A DNA stretch of 64,000 bases from Rhodospirillales bacterium (GCA_018432935.1 JAHDSF010000025.1:42289-106288); one strand, 5' to 3'. Shown: positions 10,823 to 24,000, counted from the first letter of the stretch. Made by a program: numbers and translations. The notes: generated by a model not told the origin, from the sequence alone.

Positions 10823-11480
10823 AGAGGGTCTCGATCTGCGAGAAGGCGTCGTCAACGTCCCGGAACTTCTTGCGCAGCCGCTTGATGTGGCTGTCGATGG
10901 TGCGGTCGTCGACGTAGATGTTCTCGCCGTAGGCGGCGTCGATCAGCTGGTCCCGGGACTTCACCAGGCCCGGGCGCCGCGCCAGCGCCTGGATGATCAG
11001 GAATTCGGTGACGGTCAGGTTGACCGGCTCGCCGCGCCAGGCGCAGAGATGGCGCTCGGCGTCCAGCATCAGGTCCCCCTGCTGGATGACCGAGCCGGGC
11101 GACGACTTGGCAGCCGGGGCGCGGCGCCTCAACACGGCGCGGATGCGTTCGATCAGCAGGCGCTGCGAGAACGGCTTCTTGATGTAATCGTCGGCCCCCA
11201 TCCGCAGGCCGAGCATCTCGTCGATCTCGTCGTCTTTCGAGGTCAGGAAGATCACCGGCAGGTCGCTGCCGCGGCGGATGTTCTCCAGCAGCTCCATGCC
11301 GTTCATCCGCGGCATCTTGATGTCGAGGATCGCAAGGTCGACCGGCTCGTGCTTGAGGCCGGCCAGGGCTTCGGCTCCGTCGACATAGGTCTTGACGGCG
11401 TAGCCCTCGGATTCCAGGGCCATCGACACCGAGGTCAGGATGTTTCGGTCGTCATCCACGAGCGCGATCTTGTGTGCCAC
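10791..11480 (-). CDS. chvI: Response regulator ChvI (OmpR family)
   Basis: A 229-residue regulator: receiver domain (acidic pair VDDDRN, phospho-acceptor Asp in [13 protein letters not shown], Lys in IKKPF) followed by a winged-helix DNA-binding domain ([31 protein letters not shown]). The start is fixed by a strong ribosome site GGGGAGG just upstream of GTG 11478-11480; a TTG at 11498 would place the ribosome site inside the coding region. It heads the leftward chvI-chvG-hprK-rapZ-PTS block and diverges from pckA. In rhizobia ChvI controls envelope and carbon genes. Confidence 0.95.
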   Translation of the reverse strand: MAHKIALVDDDRNILTSVSMALESEGYAVKTYVDGAEALAGLKHEPVDLAILDIKMPRMNGMELLENIRRGSDLPVIFLTSKDDEIDEMLGLRMGADDYIKKPFSQRLLIERIRAVLRRRAPAAKSSPGSVIQQGDLMLDAERHLCAWRGEPVNLTVTEFLIIQALARRPGLVKSRDQLIDAAYGENIYVDDRTIDSHIKRLRKKFRDVDDAFSQIETLYGVGYRYKTA

Positions 11481-11596
11481 CAGGACCTCCCCTCGCAAGC
11501 CGATTCGCGGGCCGGTTTACCGCGCTCGTCCCATTATGGCAACAAATCGCGCCCCTGTCGCGCCGGCCGCGTCCTCGGATCCGGCCGTGGTTGCGC

Positions 11597-11610
11597 TATC
11601 CGTTCGGATA
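11597..11610. promoter_or_regulatory. Palindrome TATCCG-TT-CGGATA in the chvI/pckA divergent region
   Basis: A perfect 6+6 dyad with a 2-base centre, near the middle of the 285-base region between the chvI and pckA starts. The location fits an operator acting on either gene. No recognised regulator motif matches, so the role is a guess. I did not find convincing -35/-10 pairs in this gap. Confidence 0.3.
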
Positions 11611-11765
11611 CACGTTTCCCCCTCGCCATCGCGACCGATTCCGACTAGCATCCGGCCGCGATTGAAGGCGTTGCACGCCACCCCAATCTAGCAAGAGGCG
11701 GTCCGCCACGCGGCAGGGCCAGCTTTGTGTTGTCGCCAACCCTCTGCCCGGGAAGGAGTCAGACT

Positions 11766-13373
11766 GTGCAGCACGTCGGGCCCATGGTCAGCAACTTCGG
11801 CCTCGAAAACCACGGCATCTGGAACGTGGATACGGCCTACTGGAACCTTTCCACCCCGGCCCTCTACGAGCGTGCGCTACGCCGCCGCGAAGGCACCCTG
11901 GCGCACGGGGGGCCCCTGGTGACCCGAACCGGCCACCACACCGGACGTTCGCCCAATGACAAGTTCGTGGTCGAGGAGGGCTCGACCCGCGACGAGATTT
12001 CCTGGGGCAAGGTCAACCGGCCGATGGCCGAGGCCAAGTTCGACGGCCTCCATGCGCGCATGCTGGCCTACCTGCAGGGCCGCGACCTCTTCATTCAGGA
12101 CTGCTTCGCCGGAGCCGACCCCGAGTTCCGGGTGCCGGTGCGCGTCATCACCGAGACCGCCTGGCACAGTCTTTTCGCCCGCAACATGTTCATCTGGGCG
12201 AAGAAGCAGGAGTTGGCGTCGTTCATTCCCGAATTCACGATCATCCACGCCCCCCGCTTCCACGCCATCCCCGAGGTCGACGGCACCGCGACCGGCGTCT
12301 TCATCGTCGTCCACTTCGCCAAGAAGCTGATCCTGATCGGCGGCACCTCGTACGCGGGCGAGATCAAGAAGTCGGTGTTCAGCGTCCTCAATTTCCTGAT
12401 GCCGAAGCGCGGCATTCTGCCGATGCACTGCTCGGCCAACGAGGGGGCGAACGGGGACGTCGCGATCTTCTTCGGCCTTTCAGGCACCGGCAAGACGACG
12501 CTGTCGGCCGACAGTGCGCGGACCCTGATCGGCGACGACGAGCACGGCTGGTCTGACAAGGGCGTGTTCAATTTCGAGGACGGCTGCTACGCCAAGACGA
12601 TCCGTCTCAGCCCCGAGGCGGAGCCCGAGATCCACTCGGTGACGCGGCGGTTCGGCACCATCCTCGAGAACGTGATGATGCACATGGACGACCGGCGGCT
12701 CGATCTCGACGACGATACGCTGACCGAGAACACCCGGGCTTCCTATCCCCTGTCGCACATCCCGAATGCCTCGAAGACCGGGATGGGCGGCCATCCCGAG
12801 AACATCGTGATGCTGACCTGCGATGCCTTCGGCGTGCTGCCGCCGGTCAGCCTGCTTTCGCCCGAGCAGGCGATGTACCACTTCCTGCAGGGCTACACGG
12901 CCCGCGTCGCCGGCACCGAGAAGGGCGTCACCGAGCCGACCGCCACCTTCTCCACCTGCTTCGGCGCGCCATTCATGCCGCGTCGGCCGGTCGAGTACGC
13001 ACGCATGCTGGGCGAGAAGATGAAGTCCCACAAGGCCCGTTGCTGGCTGATCAACACGGGCTGGACCGGCGGCGGCCCGGATGTCGGATCGCGGATGAAG
13101 ATCGCCTATACCCGGGCGATGGTGAACGCCGCCCTCGACGGCCCGCTGGCCGAGGTCGAAATGCGCAAGGATCCGAACTTCGACCTCATGGTGCCGAAGG
13201 TATGCCCGGAGGTGCCGACCGAGCTGCTCGATCCGCGCAACACCTGGGAGGACAAGGCCGCCTACGACGGCCAGGCGCGCAAGTTGACCGGCCTGTTCGA
13301 GAAGAATTTCGAGCAGTACCGCGACCACGTCGACGAATCGATCCGCCGGGCCGGAATCCACACCAAGGCGTGA
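11766..13373 (+). CDS. pckA: Phosphoenolpyruvate carboxykinase (ATP)
   Basis: Converts oxaloacetate and ATP to PEP, CO2 and ADP, the first committed step of gluconeogenesis. It has the PEPCK motif GGTSYAGEIKKS, the P-loop GLSGTGKTT, and the metal/ADP-binding GDDEHGWSD and FNFEDGCYAK. The start is GTG 11766: GGAAGGAG lies at 11751-11758 with a 7-base spacing, giving 535 residues, the usual family length. An ATG at 11727 sits upstream of this ribosome site and is rejected. It diverges from chvI and ends before a strong hairpin at 13381-13414. Confidence 0.97.
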   Translation: MQHVGPMVSNFGLENHGIWNVDTAYWNLSTPALYERALRRREGTLAHGGPLVTRTGHHTGRSPNDKFVVEEGSTRDEISWGKVNRPMAEAKFDGLHARMLAYLQGRDLFIQDCFAGADPEFRVPVRVITETAWHSLFARNMFIWAKKQELASFIPEFTIIHAPRFHAIPEVDGTATGVFIVVHFAKKLILIGGTSYAGEIKKSVFSVLNFLMPKRGILPMHCSANEGANGDVAIFFGLSGTGKTTLSADSARTLIGDDEHGWSDKGVFNFEDGCYAKTIRLSPEAEPEIHSVTRRFGTILENVMMHMDDRRLDLDDDTLTENTRASYPLSHIPNASKTGMGGHPENIVMLTCDAFGVLPPVSLLSPEQAMYHFLQGYTARVAGTEKGVTEPTATFSTCFGAPFMPRRPVEYARMLGEKMKSHKARCWLINTGWTGGGPDVGSRMKIAYTRAMVNAALDGPLAEVEMRKDPNFDLMVPKVCPEVPTELLDPRNTWEDKAAYDGQARKLTGLFEKNFEQYRDHVDESIRRAGIHTKA

Positions 13374-13380
13374 CCCCCGC

Positions 13381-13414
13381 GCGGGCCCCGTGGCGCGTCC
13401 GCCACGGGGCCCGC
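13381..13414. terminator. GC-rich hairpin between convergent pckA and the hybrid kinase
   Basis: A perfect 14-base stem: GCGGGCCCCGTGGC (13381-13394) pairs with GCCACGGGGCCCGC (13401-13414) around a 6-base loop. It starts 7 bases after the pckA stop and ends 5 bases before the kinase stop on the other strand, so it can serve both. No T tract follows on either strand. Confidence 0.7.
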
Positions 13415-13419
13415 CGCGT

Positions 13420-16143
13420 TCACGATGACCGGCCGCTCCCGGCGAGCCGCTTCAGCAGCGTTTCCAGCAGCAGGTGGGGATCGAACGGCTTGGTGAGATA
13501 GTCGGTCATGCCGGCTGCCAGGCAGGCCTCGCGGTCCTCCTTCAGGGTATCGGCGGTGACCGCGATGATCGGGACCTCCCGATAGCCGGCGATACGGCGG
13601 ATCTCGCGAGCCGCGTCAAGGCCGTCGCGGCGTGGCATCGTCTTCTCGATCAGGATCGCCGCATAGCTCGTCCGCCGCGCCTTTTCGATCGCTGCCTGGC
13701 CATCCTCGGCAAGGTCAAAGGGCAGGCCGGCATGGCTCAAGAGGTCGGCCATCAGCTCCTGGCTGATCTTGCTGTCGTCCACCACCAGAATCCGGGAGGC
13801 GGAAAAGTCGCGCTTCAGCGCCGCCGCGGGGTCGTCGGGGGAAGACTCGCCCGCCCCCTGCGCGGGTCTGCCAAGGCACAGCGTCACCCAGAAGGTGCTG
13901 CCGATGCACGGCGTGCTGGCGACGCCGACGTCGCCGCCCATCAGCCGGGCTAGATGGCGGGCAATTGCCAGTCCGAGGCCGGCGCCGCCGTAAGCGCGCG
14001 TCGTCGAGCTGTCGCCCTGTTCGAATGGCGAGAAGATCCGTTCCAGGTTTTCCGGCTTGATGCCGATACCGGTGTCCTGGATCTCGAACCGGAGGGCGAT
14101 CACCGCCGCGGTTTCGCTGGCCACGCGGCCGCGCACCAGCACCGATCCGCTCTCGGTGAACTTGACGGCATTGTCGAGCAGCTTGTCCAGGATCTCGGCC
14201 ACGCGGCCCGCATCGCCGACAACGACGCCGGGCATGAGCCCCATCTCGAGGTGGAAGGCGAGGCCCTTGGCGCGCGCCCTCGCTTCGGCAGGCTCCACCA
14301 CCCGACGCAGCAAGGCGTCGAAGGCGAACTCGGCCCGCTCCAGCATCATCGAGCCGGCCGAGTCTGCGCGCGCCAGCTCGAGCACGTCATCGATGATCTT
14401 GAGCAGCTGCGCCGAGGCGACGCCGATCTTGCCCAGCTTGTCCTTCTGGTCGGGGTTGGCGACCTGGCTGCGCAGCAGCTCAGTGAAACCCATGATGGCG
14501 TTCAGGGGCGTCCGCACCTCATGGCTCATGGTGGCTAGGAAGCGGCTTTTGGCCCGGCTTGCCGCTTCCGCCGCAATCGCTCGCTTCTCCAGTTCCTGGT
14601 TGAGGTCCGCGATGTGGCTCTCCTTGGCGACGCGCTCGCTATCGTCGAACAGCGCGCAACGCACGGACTGGACCTCGCCGGCCTCGTCGCGGATGACGAA
14701 GCAGTTCAGGACACCGGGAAACTCCGAGCCGTCCCGGCGCCGGAAGTGCATCTGGTGGTCGCGGACCTCCCCCCGCTCGAGCAGCGCTTCCCAGGCGCCC
14801 GCCAGCTGTCCGCGGCAATGGGAGGCGAGCACGTCCGGGATGCTCATGCGCCCGACCACTTCATCCACCGTGTAGCCCAGCATCTTGAGTGCGGTGGCGT
14901 TCACCTGCAGGAATACGCCGGAGGCGTCCAGCGAGTAGTAGCCGCAGGGGGCCGCATCGTAGAGGTCCTGGTACTTGCGGTTCTGCTCCAGGATCTGCAG
15001 GTTCGCGTCGTCAAGCTGGATCGTGCGGACGGCAAGCAGGTCTTCGACCTGCCGCTTCGACTGACGCAGCGCTTCCTCGAGACGCAGCCGCCGGGCGACC
15101 TCGTCCTGCGACGTCTGGTAGAGCCGGGCGTTCTCGAGGTCGGAAGCGACCTGCGCCGCGTACAGGGTCGCCACCTGGTGGGCATCCGGCAGGAAAGCGA
15201 TCCGGCAGAAGCGAATGGCGAACAGGACCCCGTGGACTTTTTCCTGGGTTTTCAACGGCACCGCAATCAAGCTTTGTGCCGGGCCTTCCGATGGCATTTC
15301 GACGGACTGCAGCGCTTCCGCCGGCGTCGAACCGCCTGCTCCGAGGCAACGCCCGGCGAGGCGGATCCACAGCGGATCGTGCGCGGCATCGAGGCCGGAC
15401 CGCACCACCCGTTCGACGCGTCCCGCCCCATCCGTCAGCGCCAGAGCGGCGGCATTGGCGCCGACCAGTGCGGTGAACAGCCGTACCGCCTCGAGAGCGA
15501 CCGTGGCGGGATCGAGCCGACGCCCGATTCGTTGTCCGGCGTCGACCAGCACCTCCATCTGGGCGCGTCGCTGCGCCTGCTCGAGCGCGCCGCCGATGCG
15601 GTAGGCCATCGCCCGCAATAGTCCGATGTCACCGTGGCTGAACGGCAGCTCGTGACAACGGGCGAGGATGAGGCCGCCGCGGCTCTCGCCGCCGCTCGTC
15701 ACCGGCAGCCACACCACGCGCCGGGCGCCCAGCTCGCGAAGCTGCTCATCCACCTCGGGGTTGGTCCTGGCATCATCGCAAGAGACCGGCATGCCGGTGC
15801 GCATCGCCTGGGCGAGGTGACCGGTCTCGGCGCGGGAAAACGGAAGCCGGACCGTTTCTTCCGGCAGCCCGACCGCGGCCAGGGGAACGAAGCTTCCGGT
15901 TCCGCCCGGATCGACGAGGACCACGATGTCCGATGCGAACAGCTCCGACAGCGTTGCCAGCGCCTTGTCGAGCAGCGCCGCGATGCCCAGCGGTTCGCCG
16001 AGGATCGTCAGCAGCCGCATCAAGCGGGTACCGTCGCGCATCGCCACCTGCGCCGCCTGCACGGCTGCGTCGCGGTCAGCGCGCAGCCTGGCCGAGTCCC
16101 GCAGGGAACCGGAGGAATTTGACTGGTCGGGCGGCTTGGTCAT
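13420..16143 (-). CDS. Soluble hybrid histidine kinase: GAF-GAF-PAS-HisKA-HATPase-REC
   Basis: A 907-residue kinase with no membrane helix. Two GAF-like domains (about 50-190 and 200-350), a short coiled linker, a PAS domain (about 415-530), HisKA with FLATMSHEVRTPLNAIMGF, HATPase (about 670-785; LLDNAVKFTE, DTGIGI, GGAGLGLAI) and a C-terminal receiver. The receiver keeps the acidic pair (VVDDSK) and LTKPF Lys, but the phospho-acceptor position reads ILIEKTMP: Glu (codon 13645-13647) replaces Asp. ATG 16143 lies 7 bases after the FIST gene stop, so the two are very likely coupled. Two GAFs suggest a small-molecule or gas ligand. The output partner is not encoded here. Confidence 0.9.
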   Translation of the reverse strand: MTKPPDQSNSSGSLRDSARLRADRDAAVQAAQVAMRDGTRLMRLLTILGEPLGIAALLDKALATLSELFASDIVVLVDPGGTGSFVPLAAVGLPEETVRLPFSRAETGHLAQAMRTGMPVSCDDARTNPEVDEQLRELGARRVVWLPVTSGGESRGGLILARCHELPFSHGDIGLLRAMAYRIGGALEQAQRRAQMEVLVDAGQRIGRRLDPATVALEAVRLFTALVGANAAALALTDGAGRVERVVRSGLDAAHDPLWIRLAGRCLGAGGSTPAEALQSVEMPSEGPAQSLIAVPLKTQEKVHGVLFAIRFCRIAFLPDAHQVATLYAAQVASDLENARLYQTSQDEVARRLRLEEALRQSKRQVEDLLAVRTIQLDDANLQILEQNRKYQDLYDAAPCGYYSLDASGVFLQVNATALKMLGYTVDEVVGRMSIPDVLASHCRGQLAGAWEALLERGEVRDHQMHFRRRDGSEFPGVLNCFVIRDEAGEVQSVRCALFDDSERVAKESHIADLNQELEKRAIAAEAASRAKSRFLATMSHEVRTPLNAIMGFTELLRSQVANPDQKDKLGKIGVASAQLLKIIDDVLELARADSAGSMMLERAEFAFDALLRRVVEPAEARARAKGLAFHLEMGLMPGVVVGDAGRVAEILDKLLDNAVKFTESGSVLVRGRVASETAAVIALRFEIQDTGIGIKPENLERIFSPFEQGDSSTTRAYGGAGLGLAIARHLARLMGGDVGVASTPCIGSTFWVTLCLGRPAQGAGESSPDDPAAALKRDFSASRILVVDDSKISQELMADLLSHAGLPFDLAEDGQAAIEKARRTSYAAILIEKTMPRRDGLDAAREIRRIAGYREVPIIAVTADTLKEDREACLAAGMTDYLTKPFDPHLLLETLLKRLAGSGRSS

Positions 16144-16150
16144 GACCGCC

Positions 16151-17311
16151 CTACAGGGCCAGCGCCGTAAGCGTTGCGTTATGGGTGCCGAGAACGCCGG
16201 ACGTCCTGGCGAACTCTCCGCAGCAATACATCCCGAAGGTGGGAACCGTCCCGGCCGCGGCCTGCAGAAGCCGCGGCTCTTCCTCGGCACGGTTCTTGAG
16301 GATAGCGGCCCGGGCGGCGCAGCTGAAGGCTAACAGGACGCCCGGCGCAAGGTCGGCGGCAAGAGCCGTCGCGGCGACTTCCGGCACCACCGCGAGCAGG
16401 CTGTCGGCATCGCCGGTCATCACCTGGAGCGCGCTGCCGTCGGCCGGCACACAGCCCTGGATTTGCAGCCGACCGTCCGTCGTCTTCGCCCGCGCCACCC
16501 GGATGATGGTCGACCCGTCCGGCTGCAGCAGCCCGAAGGGATGGCGAATCGAGGTTGCCCAGAAGGCTTCCGGGCTGAGCTGGCCGCCGTGCAGGCCGAG
16601 CTGTTCTTCGTAGGCGAGGGCCGCAGGGCGGCCGCCAAGCTCCATCAGGCACGTCCCTTCGGCGCGGGTGACCAGCATCGGCACCCCGATCGGACGCCAG
16701 CCATGACGGGTCACCACCGCTAGCGGCCGCTCGCTGGCAATCCACAACGCCACGGCGCCGTGCTCGAGCACGCGGCCGTCATGGAACACGTAGGCGGCGA
16801 CGAACTTCTGCTCGTCGCTGGCCGCGCCGCCGGTGATCGCCACCTGGGGCCCGGTGACGCGGTAGATGCCGCGCACCAGAAGCTGGAGGTCGCCGAGCAG
16901 CGAATCCGCGAGCAGGACTACTGCCGCATGGGAGCTGGGACCGGCCTCTTCGCGGCTGGCGCGGGCGATGTCCCGGCCGGCCCGGTCAAGGTCCCGGATG
17001 TGTGCTGCCGAGGCGATGCCGAACCGATAAGGACCCGCCGTCATTGCGAGCACCGCCACGCCGGCGCCGAACCCCATGTATTCCCCGCCGACGATCTCTC
17101 CGGAGCTGGTCGCACCGATCAGCGGGACGCCGGACGCGACCGAACGGATTGCCTCCAGGAGCGCAACCAGATCGTGGCGCGGGGTGGTGAAGACGATGAG
17201 GAGAGCCGGCGATTCGCTGCCCAGCCCCGCCAGCGCGGCGGCGGCGGCTTCACGACCGGCTTCGGCAGCCCCGATCGCGCGGCTGACACCGGCAGCTGCA
17301 TGCAGCCTCAT
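16151..17311 (-). CDS. FIST-domain sensor protein (NosP-like candidate)
   Basis: A 386-residue soluble protein with FIST_N (about 30-220; VPLIGATSSGEIVG, ITGGAASDEQKF) and FIST_C (about 225-370; CLMELGGRPAAL, VMTGDADSLL, VLLAFSCAARA, GMYCCGEFA). The start ATG 17311 has AGGAGG directly upstream; a longer frame to 17395 lacks one. FIST proteins are putative ligand sensors. One subgroup, NosP, binds heme and nitric oxide and controls an adjacent hybrid histidine kinase. Here hybrid kinases lie on both sides, which supports a sensor role. Whether heme is bound cannot be told from sequence alone; His in VVTRHGWRPIG is one candidate ligand. Confidence 0.85.
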   Translation of the reverse strand: MRLHAAAGVSRAIGAAEAGREAAAAALAGLGSESPALLIVFTTPRHDLVALLEAIRSVASGVPLIGATSSGEIVGGEYMGFGAGVAVLAMTAGPYRFGIASAAHIRDLDRAGRDIARASREEAGPSSHAAVVLLADSLLGDLQLLVRGIYRVTGPQVAITGGAASDEQKFVAAYVFHDGRVLEHGAVALWIASERPLAVVTRHGWRPIGVPMLVTRAEGTCLMELGGRPAALAYEEQLGLHGGQLSPEAFWATSIRHPFGLLQPDGSTIIRVARAKTTDGRLQIQGCVPADGSALQVMTGDADSLLAVVPEVAATALAADLAPGVLLAFSCAARAAILKNRAEEEPRLLQAAAGTVPTFGMYCCGEFARTSGVLGTHNATLTALAL

Positions 17312-17422
17312 GCCCCTCCTCCTTTCCCGCAACGGATGATGACCTCGGACCGCATGTGGCGCAACTGCAGAGCTGTAATCCTGTCGGCGACACATCCCGT
17401 CACCGGCTCCGGGAACCTGTCG

Positions 17423-19954
<2,532 letters not shown>

Positions 19955-20170
19955 AGATACGGTTCCCGTCCGATTTGCCGCGAATGCCCAAGCGCGTTCC
20001 TAGGCCGCACACGTCAGTATGCATAACATATTACTCTCGTTTCAATCGTTATGTTCGACCGCCGAGGCGAGGAGAGAGGACATACGCATCCACCCTGATC
20101 CAGCATGTCTTGAGCCTTGCGGGACGTGCTTCTAGTCTGCTCCGATCATCGCAACTGCGCCCGATGGCCG

Positions 20171-21010
20171 ATGTTCGAAACCCTGAAGCGTCTGCACGAG
20201 AAGCCGGAGCCGTTTTCGGTCTACACGACCGACGTGCTGTGGACCGGCGAGTACCTTTCTGCGCGCATGCTGGAGCTCCATCTCGACCCGGGGGTGGGGC
20301 TCGCGTCGCGGCCACCCGCCGTTATCGACGGTACCGTGGGTTGGCTGGACCGCATGCTGCGACTCGACGGCAAGGCGGTCTGCGACCTCGGGTGCGGCCC
20401 CGGCCTCTACGCCGAGCGGATGGCGCGGCGGGGGGCGCGGGTCACCGGCATCGATTTCTCGCGCCGCTCGATCGAGCACGCCCGGAAGGCGGCAGCGGAG
20501 AGCGGGCTCGACATCCGCTACCGGCACGCCGACTACCTGCGCGACGAGCTGCCGCCGGGGCAGGACGTGTTTCTGCTGATCTTCTGCGATCTCTGCGCCC
20601 TGTCGCCGGAACGGCGCCGCACTCTCTACGGAAAGATCCGCCGTGCCGCCGGACGCGACGCCCGGTTCGTGTTCGACGTCCCATCCCTGCCGCAGTTCGA
20701 TCAACGGGTGGAGGAGACCCGGTTCGGTCGCCGTTTCATGAACGGCTTCTGGGCGCCGGACGATTATTTCGGTTACGTCACGACCTTCCTTTACCGCGAC
20801 CTCAAGCTGGCGCTGGACCGCTACCTGATCGTCGAGCGCGACCGGTCCTGGGAGGTTTTCAACTGGCTGCAGCACTTCGACGTCGCGGCCGTGACTGCCG
20901 AGCTCGCCGGGAACGGCTTCGCCGTCGATGCCGTGGTCGACGTGGCGACCGGAGACGACTGGCGGTCCGGGCCGTCGGAGTTCGCGGTCGTCGCGCGGCC
21001 GAAGCCGTAG
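20171..21010 (+). CDS. Class I SAM-dependent methyltransferase
   Basis: About 279 residues. The SAM-binding motif VCDLGCGPGLYAERMA and the acidic loop VTGIDFSRRSIEHA place it in the methyltransferase 25/11-type group. After the Rossmann core comes a region with FVFDVPSLPQFDQRVEE and a YLIVERDRSWEVFNWLQHF segment, seen in small-molecule methyltransferases of unknown substrate. ATG 20171 is chosen because residues before it (from 20117) do not look protein-like. It is divergent from the kinase cluster; the 216-base gap contains an AT-rich stretch at 20021-20053 with CATAAC/GTTATG arms, possibly a promoter region. Substrate unknown. Confidence 0.8.
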   Translation: MFETLKRLHEKPEPFSVYTTDVLWTGEYLSARMLELHLDPGVGLASRPPAVIDGTVGWLDRMLRLDGKAVCDLGCGPGLYAERMARRGARVTGIDFSRRSIEHARKAAAESGLDIRYRHADYLRDELPPGQDVFLLIFCDLCALSPERRRTLYGKIRRAAGRDARFVFDVPSLPQFDQRVEETRFGRRFMNGFWAPDDYFGYVTTFLYRDLKLALDRYLIVERDRSWEVFNWLQHFDVAAVTAELAGNGFAVDAVVDVATGDDWRSGPSEFAVVARPKP

Positions 21011-21020
21011 GTGTCAAAGG

Positions 21021-21047
21021 AAAAGGGGCCGGCGCTTGCCGGCCCCA
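21021..21047 (-). terminator. Rho-independent terminator of gltB
   Basis: Read on the minus strand, a 9-base stem (GGGGCCGGC paired with GCCGGCCCC, 21025-21033 and 21038-21046, 4-base loop) is followed at once by TTTTCCTTTG. It lies 37 bases after the gltB stop, which fits a classical terminator. Confidence 0.85.
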
Positions 21048-21083
21048 GTCACGTGGCCCGTCACTGGGCCGGGAGGAAAACTC

Positions 21084-24000
21084 TCAGTCTTCGCCGGCTG
21101 CCGCCAGCGCCACTTCGGGCGTGCGGACGGGGTGCTCGAGCCGGTCGATCATCTCCTTGGGCACGATCTGCCAGAACTTCTCCTTCTCGGCATCCCAGTC
21201 CTCGAGGATGCGGGCGGCGTGGCGCGACTGCGTGCGCTTGAGGTGTTCCTCGATGAGGTCGCGCAGCACGCCCTCCCAGTGCGCGGTCTCGACGCGCTGG
21301 GCGACCACGCTGTCGCCGTTGAGCCGGTAGCGGAAGACGTCCTTCGGGTCGTAGACGTAGGCCATGCCGCCGGTCATGCCGGCGGCGAAGTTGGCGCCCA
21401 CCTCGCCGAGGATCACCGCAACGCCTCCGGTCATGTATTCGCAGCCGTTGGAACCGCAGCCCTCGACCACGGTCAACGCGCCGGAGTTGCGGACGCAGAA
21501 CCGCTCCGCCGCCTGGCCGGCCGCGAACAGCTTGCCCGAGGTGGCGCCGTACAGCACGGTGTTGCCGATGATGGTGCTGGCCTCGGTCGGACGGCGGCTG
21601 GCGATTGGCGGCCGGACCACGATGGTCGCCCCCGACAGTCCCTTGCCGACGTAGTCGTTGGCATCGCCCAGCACCTCGAGCGTCAGGCCCTGTACCGCGA
21701 ACGCTCCCAGCGACTGGCCGGCAGAGCCCTGCAGGCGCACCGTCAGGTGGTCGGGTGCCAGCGTGTGCATGCCCCATTTGCGGGTCAGGATCGACGACAG
21801 CCGCGTGCCGACGGCGCGGTGCGTGTTGCGCACCAGGTAGGTGAGCTGCATCTTCTCGCCCCACTCGATGGTCGAGCGGGCGTCCTTGATCATCTGGGCG
21901 TCCAGGGTATCGGGCACCTCGTTGCGGCCGACCAGCGTGCAGCGGGTGGCGAAGCCGCCGGCGTCGGCCTGGGCCAGCAGGGGATTGAGGTCGAGGTCGT
22001 CGAGCGAGGAGTCGCCGCGGCTGAGCTGGTACAGCAGGTCCGAACGCCCGATCACCTCGTCCAGCGACTTCATGCCGAGCTGGGCCAGGATCTCCTTCAC
22101 CTCTTCGGCAATGAAGGTGAAGAAGTTGACCACCCGCTCGGGCGTGCCGTTGAAGCGCGAGCGCAGGGCCTGGTCCTGGGTGCACACCCCCACCGGGCAG
22201 GTGTTGGAATGGCACTGCCGCACCATCAGGCAGCCCATGGCCATCAGCGAGCTGGTGCCGAAGCCGAACTCCTCGGCCCCCAGCATGGCGGCGATGACGA
22301 CGTCGCGGCCGTTCTTGAGCCCGCCGTCGGTGCGCAGCTTGACGCGGTGGCGCAGCCGGTTGAGGGTCAGCACCTGATGCGCCTCCGACAGGCCCATCTC
22401 CCACGGGATGCCGGCATACTTGATGCTCGACAGCGGGCTGGCGCCGGTGCCGCCGACATGGCCGGAGATGAGGATGACGTCGGCCATCGCCTTGGCGACG
22501 CCGGCAGCGATGGTACCGACCCCGGCCCGCGCCACCAGCTTGACGCAGACCTGGGCCTCGGGGTTGATCTGCTTGAGATCGTAGATGAGCTGCGCCAGGT
22601 CCTCGATCGAGTAGATGTCGTGATGGGGCGGCGGGCTGATCAGCGACACGCCGGGGGTCGAATGGCGCAGCCGCGCGATCTCCACCGTCACCTTGAAGCC
22701 GGGCAGCTGGCCGCCCTCGCCGGGCTTGGCGCCCTGCGCCATCTTGATCTGGATCTCGCGGCAATTGTTGAGGTACTCGGCGGTGACACCGAACCGTCCC
22801 GAGGCGACCTGCTTGACCGGCGAACAGGGATTGTCGCCGTTGGGCCGCGGCTTGAACCGCTCCGAGCCCTCGCCGCCCTCGCCGGAGTTCGACTTGGCGC
22901 CGATCCGGTTCATCGCGATCGCCAAGGTTTCGTGCGCCTCCGGGCTCAGCGCGCCGAGCGACATTGCGGGGGCGCAGAAGCGCTTGCGGATCTCGGTGAT
23001 CGATTCCACCGCTTCGACCGGAAGCGGCGCGTTGACCGGCCGGAACCCCAGCAGGTCGCGCAGGTTGATCGGCGCCCGGCTGTTGAGCGACTCGCTGTAC
23101 TCCTTGTACTTGGAGTAGTCCTCGGTGAGCACCGCATCCTGCAGCAGCTTGATGAGGCGGCCGTCGTGGCCGTGCCGCTCGGCTCCGTCGCGATAGCGGT
23201 AGAAGCCGCCGACGGGGAGCGAGATGACCTCCTCGTCGAACGCCTTGGCGTGCTGCGCAAGCACCTTGGCGGCGATGCCGTTGAGCCCCATCCCGGAGAT
23301 GCGGGACGGCATGCCGGGGAAGAACTCTGCCACCAGCGAGCGCGACAGGCCCACCGTCTCGAAGATGAGGCCGCCGCGATAGGACGAGATCACGCCGATA
23401 CCCATCTTCGACATGATCTTCAAGAGGCCCTGGTTGACCGCCTCCTTGTAGTTGGCGACGCAGACCTCCAGCGACTTGCCGCCAAGCAGGCCGCGGGCAT
23501 GGCGGTCCTTGATCCAGTCCTCGGCCAGGTAGGCGTTGACGGTGCTGGCGCCGCAGCCGATGAGGACGGCGAAATAATGGACGTCGATGCACTCGGCCGA
23601 GCGCACGTTGAGCGAGGTGAAGGTGCGCAGATGCTGCTGGACGAGGTGGGTGTGGACCGCCGCGGTGGCGAGGATCATCGGGATTGCCGCCCGTTCGCGG
23701 CTCATCGCCTCGTCGGTCAGCAGGACGTGGGTGTGGCCGCCCCGCACCGCATCTTCGGCCTCGCGGCGCACCCGGTCGAGCGCCTTGCGCAGGGCATCGT
23801 GTGCACCGCCGGCCTCGAACGTGCAGTCGATCTCATAGGCGGTGTCGCCCATGTACTTGCGCAGCGCCCGGTACTCGGCGGTGGTCACCACCGGCGACTC
23901 GAGCTGCAGGATCTTGCACTGCCCCTCCTCCTCCTCGAGGATGTTGCCCAGGTTGCCGAGCCGGGTCTTCAGCGACATCACGCGGTACTCGCGCAAGCTG

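Noticed and set aside
11727..11765. Start of pckA at ATG 11727
   Set aside because: The ribosome site GGAAGGAG lies inside this extension and points to GTG 11766.
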